A stretch of DNA of 30,899 nt from Ophiothrix spiculata (taxonomy: Eukaryota; Echinodermata; Ophiuroidea; Amphilepidida; Ophiotrichidae): NCBI GenBank assembly GCA_000969725.1, contig JXSR01S002227.1; one strand, 5' to 3'. Below, piece by piece: positions 23,770 through 30,899 of this stretch. A model generated the notes under the pieces. The model was given only the letters and a program-made list of their open reading frames with translations, was not told the origin of the DNA and ran no database searches. The stretch's first letter is position 1; the number at the start of each line of letters is the position of its first letter. A program made the translations under genes and the position numbers.

Positions 23770-24690
23770 TAAGAAATAAAGGAAAGATTTTATACAATAC
23801 CATGTGGATTGCTGCTGGTATGACACACTTAAAACATGTTGTAAATGATAGAAGATTTATATATTAACTTGGATGAATTATCAAAGAAAATTAAACGTGC
23901 CTCCAATATTTTTGAGCTCCATAAGTTGAAGCCATCAATCCTAAGAGATGGGAAAGAGACATTAACAAACGGTGATCTCAAAGCTAAAAACAAACACATA
24001 GTTAACGTTTTTTTTGTGAATAAAAAATTAAAACACATCTGCGAAATCGATACAAAAGTCTTGTATAAAACGTTTAATGTTATTGATGACAATATTTCAT
24101 GTATTAAATACTGGGATAAAGAAAATGTATACTTTGAACATTGGGAAAATATTTTTCGTTCCAAGATCAAAGAAATAATTCTTAACAAAATAGGCCACTT
24201 TCAATATAACGTCCTTTATAACATGCGTTGTTGCAAGAAAAACCTCTATATTTGGAGACTTATCCATTCTAATTTATGTTCATTCTGTAATATTGTTGAC
24301 TACTATGAACATTTCTTTATAAAATGCAAAAATCCCACCAAAAGTCTATGGGTTCAACTTTCTAACTACGTTAAAACTATGAAAAATGAAAACTTTAAGT
24401 ATCATTAAAACACATTATTGGTGAATGGAATATTGAAAAGAAGGAATATTATTTCATAAATTGCATCATTCGCAATTTATAAGTCAAAAATGATCTACAA
24501 TCAAACAAATAAGATTATTCCTAAATACTTTATTATTTACGCAAGAAATTCAAAAACTAGATTATTTTTTCAAATTTAAACATCAAAACAAAATGTAAAA
24601 TAAATGAAAATGATTTAAATAATTGTAAGACTTTTTTTATTTATAGAGCATCAAGTAAATTGTGTAGATCATCGCTATATATGTTGTGAT
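23770..24690 (+). pseudogene. L1/Tx1-like LINE C-terminal relic
   Basis: A first frame reads LRNKGKILYNTMWIAAGM and HLKHVVNDRRFIY; after a frameshift near 23865 a 187-codon frame (23845-24408) continues. It includes YWDKENVYFEHWENIF and a CxxC-H-C zinc-binding end, CSFCNIVDYYEHFFIKC, the pattern found after the RT domain in L1-like elements. A further shift gives IGEWNIEKKEYYFINCIIRN, then stops accumulate. Its ATG at 23845 is not a true start because an in-frame TAA stands directly before it. Confidence 0.8.
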
Positions 24691-24742
24691 TCATGCTAAT
24701 TTATTTTGTTTGATCAAAGTACGCATTCAGTTTCAGTTTAGC

Positions 24743-24758
24743 CTCTCCAATTGGAGAG
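24743..24758. repeat. 16-bp perfect palindrome
   Basis: CTCTCCAATTGGAGAG, with no visible context. Confidence 0.6.
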
Positions 24759-24865
24759 ATTTATTTATAATGAAAATATAAGTCACCGGCCCTTTTCACA
24801 TATACAAAATCAATCCTATCAATATTATAGTTTTAGAAGCACGTACACATAAAAATATCATTAAT

Positions 24866-25410
24866 TTTTTTCAATATTATATCTGATAAACAAAGCATGA
24901 TGACAATACAGAGCAAGTTCTTTTAAAATATGCTCATTTGATGAAGACATAAGGGAAATGAAGTTTGCCGTTGTTGGTCTTGAGTTAAGACAGGAGGGTA
25001 AAAATTGTGCTCGTATATCATTGAAGAAGTCGCATTTTAAAAGAAAGTGCAATTCATCTTCTACTTCTTCAGCGTCGCAGAGAAAACAATACGCTCATCA
25101 TTAGCCAAATTTTCTCTTCGTCCTGTCTCAACTCGAAGACAATGACTAGAACATCTCAATCTTGCTAAAGCAGTTATAAATCGATTATCAGTAAAAACAT
25201 CAAGATAATACTCAGAAATGCGTATTTTCTTGTATTCCCGATATAGATCAGACGACCATTTGATGAAATATCTGCCACCCAATCTTGATGAGAAATGTCA
25301 GAAACTTTCTGGGCGAATGCGTTTAAGAATTCGTTTTCATTACCAATACCTTGCGCAAGCCATGCATGGCCAAAACCATAAGAGAAAAGGCTATCTTTAA
25401 CAGCGCATGA
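24866..25410 (-). pseudogene. LINE pol C-terminal relic, minus strand
   Basis: Reading the minus strand from about 25410: KDSLFSYGFGHAWLAQGIGN and FAQKVSDISHQDWVADISSN, a frame change, then FTDNRFITALARLRCSSHCL followed by RVETGRRENLANDERI, another change, and LHFLLKCDFFNDIRAQFLP ending near 24866 with ILKELALYCHHALFIRYN. RxRCSSHxLRxExGR and HFLLKC are hallmarks of the C-terminal segment of a widespread invertebrate LINE family. At least two frameshifts make it a relic; no RT catalytic part is present. Confidence 0.8.
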
Positions 25411-26407
25411 TGGGAAGGGTTACCTTTCGTCATGCATACTGGAATATAAAAAAATATATGAACTAAATGTACAATTGAAAGTTACGAAAACAATGATATG
25501 TGAACGTTACAACATTTGAAATAAAGGCATTAGCTAACCTCTCTGAGGTAGAAAGATAAAAATATCTCTGAGAGTCAATACGAATTCTCATAAGTATATA
25601 ATAAAATACATGCTTCAGAACAAACGACGATCCTACTTTAGAAGTTAAGATAGACTACTTTCGTATGTCCCATATGCATCTTGAAAGTACCACAAATACG
25701 GGACTTTGTGACGTATCTTGCTCAGTCTACCATATTTGAAGTTCTGCGCATTGCGCACAACTCGACTGCGCAAGACATACGAAAGTCGTCTATTGTGCAA
25801 ATGGCAGATGCTACGTACCATTTTTGTTGATAATATGACATCAATTAATCCAGTGCTGGATGAAAATAAAAAAAGATTTAGCAATGTATCCTGAATTGAA
25901 ATGAATAAAACAAAAAAGAAGGTATTTAGGAACTGATAACAATTTAATTTGCATATAAGATTTGATGGACAGATGAATCCGTCCAAAGTCTCGGTGTATG
26001 CTGTATTTTGGTAAAGATAAAAAAATCAAGTTTAAAATTTAATTGGAAGCCAAAATTAACTAAATTAGAAAACACATGAAATCACTGGAGAGCCAGAAAA
26101 CTAACTTACGGCAAAATTGCAAATTTAAACCCTAGCGGTTTCCCAAATGCAGCTTGTATTCAAGTAAGGAAAGGTATGAAGAACTTTTAACGGATGCACA
26201 AAGTATAAACTTCAACCTTACCACCCATTCCACCGTTACCCGCTCCACGCAAAATAATTTTGACAAGTTCCGGACTAAAATGTAGATTTTTGGCAAAATG
26301 ACAACTTTTGAAACATATTGTTATTAAAGTTAGAAATGACGAATTTTCATCGGGTTTTTCCTAATAAAGAAATGAAACGATAATTTTAACAAGTACTATA
26401 AGTTCCA
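25411..26407. other. Intergenic sequence with one small inverted repeat element
   Basis: Apart from the MITE-like pair at 25652-25791, I see nothing to support. The 113-codon minus-strand ORF at 25645-25986 crosses that element and shows no domain. Confidence 0.45.
25652..25791. mobile_element. 140-bp MITE-like element
   Basis: AGACTACTTTCGTATGTC at 25652-25669 and its inverted copy at 25774-25791 differ by one base in 18. Confidence 0.6.
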
Positions 26408-26885
26408 GGGGCCGTATTCATAAAACTCCCTTACACTTAAGTGCAACTTTTACACTTAAGTGTAAGTGTAACTGAAACACTTAAGTGTTTCCCTTAACTT
26501 TAAAGCTCAATTTCTGCTTTATTGAAGTACGTCATTTTCGTTCTTTTTCACTGTAATTTTAAGTGCCAAAATCCTAACTATAATTTGTAAACAATATATC
26601 ACAGGGTTAAACTGACTCTCTTTAGTCACACTGGATGTGTTTTCTTGTATGAAAAAGAAAATATTGTGAAATATATGCTATAGAATACCCATGTGACTTA
26701 AGGGCAACTCTTAAGGGTACTCCAAGGTCCCCTTAAGAGTTGCCCTTAAAATCATAAGAGTTAAGGGAAACTCTTAAATATTTGTTCATTTAAGTGTAAC
26801 TCTAAGAGTTTGTCTTAAAATTCAGCAGATTTAAGGGACACTCTTAAAAAAGTTGCACTTAAGTGTGCTTTATGAATACGGCCCC
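26408..26885. mobile_element. 478-bp MITE with 17-bp perfect ends and CTTAAG-rich arms
   Basis: GGGGCCGTATTCATAAA at 26408-26424 is exactly inverted at 26869-26885. The inner arms are full of CACTTAAGTG, CTCTTAAGGG and TAAGAGTT words that pair with one another. No coding region is seen. Confidence 0.87.
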
Positions 26886-27182
26886 GGGTCCATAATGCAG
26901 ATATTTTTCAAAATGGCAACGAATTTTGTATTTTTCGAGGTGGCAACCAACATTGCACCCTTGGGCTTTGACGGCCTACAATACTCTACCTTAGTATACG
27001 TGGCAATCCTATTTTTTGTTATCAAAATGACAGCAAAGGATGGGAAATAAATTACTTAAATGTCCAGGGTCACTTTGTTTTGCGTTTTTGTTCAATCGAT
27101 AAACTGTTACCCCACCCCTTAGGAAGATGAGGGTTTAAAGTTACTTAGTATTTTTTTTTGGTTTTACACAGATTTTTAAGTA

Positions 27183-27452
27183 TAAGGTCGGTATGCACTC
27201 AAGAGGTTTAGGACTAAGACCAGGTTTCAAGTTAGATTGGGTCTAAAGTCAAAATTACTACTGTCATAAAAAGACATTTTTGAACTACAGATTTCAGTTT
27301 TAAAGATAGAATTACAAATCTTACAAAAACCACAAAACATGACAATATTGATTGAGGAAAATATATTTATCTGTGATACAAAATTCAACTTAAACCAGGT
27401 CTAACTTTAACCCGGGTCTAACTCTTAAACCTCTTTTGAACATACGGACCTA
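27183..27452. mobile_element. 270-bp MITE, inverted arms
   Basis: TAAGGTCGGTATGCACTCAA and the AGAGGTTTA that follows are mirrored at 27424-27452 with some mismatches; TCTAACTT/GTCTAAAGTC words pair inside. TA at both edges might be a target duplication. Confidence 0.65.
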
Positions 27453-27467
27453 ATAGATCATCTTTTA

Positions 27468-27835
27468 ATTTGATTATTGAAAAGATATGACGAATTATAA
27501 TGCATAAATCACTTTTTGCATCCAACAAATTCACTGCTTTGGGTGCCAACGTTTAAAACTATGACCTAAAATCTTTAACCTTTTATTGAATTGTTTCAAA
27601 TGTTTTGGTATATGTATGCTGTTTTTATATTTTCATGTTTCACTTTTTCAGTGTGTAATCAACGTATTTCAAAAAGGACATGCTTCCTTTCAAGTTTCCC
27701 TGTCCTTCCAAGCATTTCACATATCGTGATATATAATATGGTCATGCTTTTTAATGTGGCCATCTAAAAAAGGTGAATTTGTTACATTAAAATGATTTAT
27801 TCATCAATTTTTGTCATATCTTTTCAACAATCACA
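27468..27835. repeat. Inverted repeat, about 50-bp arms
   Basis: ATTGAAAAGATATGACGAA near 27476 is mirrored by TTTGTCATATCTTTTCAAC near 27810, with the surrounding sequence also partly matching. Probably an old MITE. Confidence 0.5.
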
Positions 27836-28127
27836 TAAAATGTCATAATTTTTGCATAATTCTAAAGACAATTTATTCGTCTTCCAAGACATTAAGAATA
27901 AAACCCAAATTAATTGAATAATGAGGCTTGGTAACTTGTTAAAGCTAATTAGTCATGTGTGGAGGTGAGTACGGTTGAGGCGGGTACGGTTAGGCATCAT
28001 GAAAATTGTGCATCAATTTTTCTGTCATATATCTTCCCAACAGCCATGAACCAACCCTCATTCCCAATGCCCTTCCCAGTCTTCAGGCTTTAGGAGAGAT
28101 GTCCCATTATCTGCACCATGGTGCGGC

Positions 28128-28362
28128 TTTAAGCAGAGTACGCTATTTTATAGGACAACATTACTTCTTATCTAGAACTGTGTCTTCAGAACTTAAACTT
28201 TGAGAGACATTCCATTATTTGCTGCAACTGTAAGCATAGGACACTATTTTATGGGTTAATTGTTACCTAAGAACTATGTTAGTAGAACTTTAGTTTAAGC
28301 ATAGGATGTTATTTTACAGGACAATTTGTACTCAAGAACTGCATTTGTAGAACTTTAGCTTT
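28128..28362. repeat. Three diverged tandem units of about 65-100 bp
   Basis: Units share AAGCATAGGA, TATTTTATAGGACAA, AAGAACT and GTAGAACTTTAG in the same order (near 28128, 28231 and 28297). Confidence 0.6.
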
Positions 28363-28770
28363 GGTTGCTCAGTGATACACCAACCAATGACTTAGTTGCT
28401 TGTACCAGTAGTTACTGTCTTCTTACATTAAATGGCACCCTGCGCCCCTTCACCAATCTCTTTGCCTACCACATCTTCACGCATTTGCTCAATTCACCAA
28501 CTTTGGGCCAATTTGGGCGATCGGGTCATAAGAGGCGCACACCATCGCCTCTTCTCGCTTCCCCCTAGCTCGTTGCAGTTTGGTGATCAATTCAGCCACC
28601 GTCGTTTCTGACTTCCCAGGCTGAGGGCTGAAGCAACTGCTTTCCCCTTTCGGGCAAATTGGTCCCTATACTTCGCCTGTGTTATCATAGGAAGAAGTAG
28701 TGCCTTGCCCATCCAGTACATGTGCTGGACCGGGGTGCTGGATGGACAGTGTGTTGTCCACATTACTATC
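28363..28770. other. GC-richer block, possible old coding relic
   Basis: Base composition is clearly less AT-rich than its surroundings. The minus strand can be read as PGKSETTVAELITKLQRARG and KREEAMVCASYDPIAQIG with a stop upstream, which might be a transposon protein relic, but I do not recognise the family. The plus-strand ORF at 28365-28568 is equally unsupported. Confidence 0.3.
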
Positions 28771-30240
28771 TTACAGTCAAATGAGGCGTGTATTTAATAG
28801 TTAACAAGTTAAAGTCAATTAGCGAATTTAGCCAGTGTACATAATTTGTCACAACGTATTAATTGATTAATAATCATATGAAATGTCATCTTTTGGTATG
28901 ATTTTGAAGATAATGTATAAGTCTATAAAATCATAAAACATAAACTAATAACCAATCAAAGTTACTTATCAAATCGAAGGCGTTAGTTAGTGAGTGGATG
29001 AAGTGAGTGAAATGTAACGCAAATGGGCCCACCTCAACAAACATAACCATAGGTACTTTTAATTTGATTTGTTGATCGTCAATGGTATTGAATCAAAGTT
29101 TTGAATTGAGTTGAACGAATAAAGCACAATAGGTTGCAATAGGTTGACATTTAAGATAGTTTGTTTACTGGTGAATCGAGTATGAGTCAAAATATGACAT
29201 TTAGCGATATGGCAGCTTCAATTAGCGTATTCGGTTTATGAAAACAAATGAATAATAGTATTATATAGGGATAATAGGCACATGGCTATGAGACAAGCTC
29301 GAAAGACTGACTTTCAATAGATGACCTTTTTAAAATTTCGTCACCTGAAAATAAAACAGGAAATATGAAACAGTCCCGGGCAATGATATTTTAGGAAGAA
29401 AACAAAACCTTTTGGAAGAAAAAAAATCCGTTTTGATCGATCCTAAACTAATTTTAGTGTTTTATTTTTAAAGTGGTAACTTAGTTAATAATAAAAAAAT
29501 AATAATGGTAATAACATTGATGATGATGATGATGATGATGATGACGACGAGAGAACTTCAGCCTTTATTTTTTATCTGAACTAAGAATTTCTTCCACTAA
29601 AGCTCTCACAGGGTCATAAAAACTCTTACAAACAACAAAACAACAACTGTGTCAATTTTCAAGACTTTGGCCTACACAGAACCTATAGTTTGTTTTGCCC
29701 AACGTTTTTTAAATGCTGAAAATCGCAAAAAATATATGCAATCCGAAATAGTTGAGAAAAAGAAATAGAAAAGGGTAGTGACTAACTTAAAATATCTGGT
29801 AATACGTTTCTGAAACAACCACAAAAACATGGTAAGTGCAACCTGGAATATGTGTGACAGATGCTGTTTTATTCCAAAACGTGGTAAATCCATTTGCAAA
29901 TTTGCCCATTTTGTGTCGAAACTTGTAAAGTCCACTGCATTTTTGAAACTAAAAAAAAAAAAAAAATGTTTGAGAAAAATTAGAAATTACAGATTTTATT
30001 TTTTCTTGTTAACATGATAATATTTATATCTTGAACAGGAGTCCTACAAAAATAAGGTTTTGTTTATTAGGAATAGAAAAAAGGTAGACTTTCTTGGAAT
30101 TAAAAATTGTGAACTTCACACTGTTTGGAAATAATCTCTTCATATGTTGTTTTCATTTTGTCATATTAAGGAAATTCGATATCCCACCTGAATCCAGTCA
30201 ACCGTAAATTTTTCATTTCAAGTTCATTTTATCATAGTTA
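28771..30240. other. Intergenic sequence upstream of the second gene
   Basis: It contains a (GAT)n microsatellite at about 29519-29544 and an A15-16 run at about 29951-29966. Otherwise no gene or element is supported; ORFs at 29672-30017 overlap each other on opposite strands and lack features. Confidence 0.5.
29519..29544. repeat. (GAT)n microsatellite
   Basis: About eight GAT/ATG triplets followed by GACGACGAG. Confidence 0.9.
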
Positions 30241-30252
30241 TATTTATATATT
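30241..30252 (+). promoter_or_regulatory. Possible TATA-like element before the downstream gene
   Basis: TATTTATATAT lies about 75-85 bp upstream of the ATG at 30325, a spacing that would allow a short 5' UTR. In DNA this AT-rich such a match is common by chance, so this is only a candidate. Confidence 0.22.
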
Positions 30253-30324
30253 TGGTATTTTCCAAGATTGTTCATATGTGTCGTGTCCCGCTTTAAGACA
30301 GAAATCGTTCACTATTTGTTGAAG

Positions 30325-30421
30325 ATGGCAAATTATCAGCACATTCTATGGGGAATATTATACCTGACTTTCCAAGTTGAACTCGTAAGTTCTGGCACGG
30401 AAGAGATTTCAGGTACTGGTG
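30325..30421 (+). CDS. First exon of a downstream gene: signal peptide
   Basis: The ATG at 30325 has a good context (AAGATGG). It encodes MANYQHILWGILYLTFQVEL and then VSSGTEEISGTG: a short polar start, a hydrophobic core and a small-residue cleavage region around VSSG, which is a standard secretory signal. The exon ends at G|GTGAGT in phase 1, the phase that usually joins signal peptides to FN3 or Ig exons. An earlier GTAAGT at 30385, inside the hydrophobic core, is an alternative donor. The rest of the gene is beyond the window. A second receptor of the same kind is possible but not shown. Confidence 0.62.
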
Positions 30422-30502
30422 GTGAGTTAATTTTTTTTATTTAGATTTTATAATTTCATTAACTTATGTGTCAAAGGCATTAACAGCAAAGGACAGTTAG
30501 AT

Positions 30503-30660
30503 TATTCCATTCATATTCATAATATTCATATTTATTTTCCATAAAAAACAATACAATAAAAAACAACAAAATAACATTTAAATACACGCATAAAATAACC
30601 CTTATGGAGGAATAGACCAGAAGGCCAGTAAGGCCAGATAGTAGCCTACCCCTATATAAT
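30503..30660 (-). mobile_element. Possible LINE 3' end, minus strand
   Basis: On the minus strand the segment ends with GGAAAATAAATATGAATATT and further ATATGA/ATGAAT repeats, a tail type common in CR1-like LINEs, after a T-rich 3' UTR-like stretch. No coding part is present, so this is tentative. Confidence 0.35.
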
Positions 30661-30767
30661 CAAAAAAATAAAAATAAAATCAAAGAACACATATTTGCTC
30701 AACACAAGACAAGACGTATTTTTCGATGAGGGTTTGTTTTTAGTTGTTTACGGAAATGTTTCACGGA

Positions 30768-30899
30768 TTTTGATTCCTTTTGTCTTTCGCCCCAAACATT
30801 CAACAAATATGGCTATTGCATTACTTGTTGATACCATAAATACTGCTGTTGAAAAGGATAAAACCATAATTGGAATTCTCATAGATTTATCAAAAGCGG
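30768..30899 (+). pseudogene. LINE reverse transcriptase fragment, runs off the window
   Basis: One open frame reads SRILIPFVFRPKHSTNMAIA, then LLVDTINTAVEKDKTIIGIL and IDLSKA at the window edge. FRPKHST and GxxIDLSKA(F) are the RT finger motifs leading to the first catalytic aspartate of CR1/Jockey-like LINEs; the usual GFR is VFR here. It lies in the first intron of the gene that starts at 30325. Whether the element is intact beyond the edge cannot be seen. Confidence 0.8.

Noticed and set aside
23845..23847. ATG as start of a 187-aa gene
   Set aside because: The protein is a LINE C-terminus, an in-frame stop stands directly upstream, and similarity continues upstream in another frame.
25645..25986. 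113-codon minus-strand ORF
   Set aside because: It crosses a MITE-like inverted repeat, lacks any domain and has no partner exon.
1..30899. CRISPR array, operon or prokaryotic-type system
   Set aside because: Introns, phase-matched exons, LINEs, SINEs and MITEs show animal nuclear DNA; repeats seen have no spacer layout.

Overview
The window reads as intron-rich, AT-rich animal nuclear DNA, most likely from an invertebrate deuterostome such as an echinoderm, hemichordate or amphioxus. The phylum is an inference from the receptor type and repeat style; the sequence does not prove it. Exons are short, introns are GT-AG, and the space between is full of decayed LINE fragments, tRNA-derived SINEs and palindromic elements.

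The main gene is a receptor tyrosine kinase on the + strand, read here as 14 exons from 1173 to 22032. Its 5' end, with the signal peptide, lies outside the window. The visible part encodes about 616 residues: two fibronectin type III domains (exons at 1173, 2461 and 4847), one transmembrane helix with a Cys-rich and basic inner edge (5857), a tyrosine kinase domain split over eight exons (9170 to 20456), and a short tail from a 29-nt microexon (20615) and a terminal exon (21966) that ends in TGA. All exon phases join cleanly. Lys in VAIK, Glu in helix C, HRDLAARN and DFG are all present, so the kinase should be active. WMAIE, the NCDD motif and the FN3 repeats beside the membrane look most like the Tie/TEK group, with FGFR next.

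A second gene starts near the right edge. At 30325 an ATG in good context opens a signal-peptide exon with a phase-1 donor. It may be a second secreted or membrane receptor in tandem, but only the first exon is visible.

Introns and intergenic DNA hold: a 658-bp element with 28-bp inverted ends (432-1089); a 171-bp MITE (1578-1748); a very large foldback element of about 1.6 kb (2990-4580); a tetranucleotide microsatellite (about 4935-5050); a tRNA-like sequence with an A-rich tail (6870-7008); a LINE C-terminal relic (7223-7526); a 128-bp minisatellite whose units carry DR1 nuclear-receptor motifs (8241-8935); a tRNA-derived SINE (11474-11907); a hAT-type MITE with a clear 8-bp target duplication (12623-12963); two hairpin elements (17003-17139 and 17436-17634); a block with about 22 GACTC/GAGTC words (18271-18861); and a 287-bp MITE (19714-20000). 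Downstream of the kinase gene come a palindromic element in the 3' UTR (22090-22350), three LINE relics (22477-23180, 23770-24690, and 24866-25410 on the minus strand), and several more MITEs. A LINE reverse transcriptase fragment runs off the right end.

I see no bacterial-type system, CRISPR array or defence island. The points of most interest are the kinase gene's own features, the microexon that could switch the C-terminal tail, the DR1 minisatellite, the long foldback element, and the possible tandem receptor gene.
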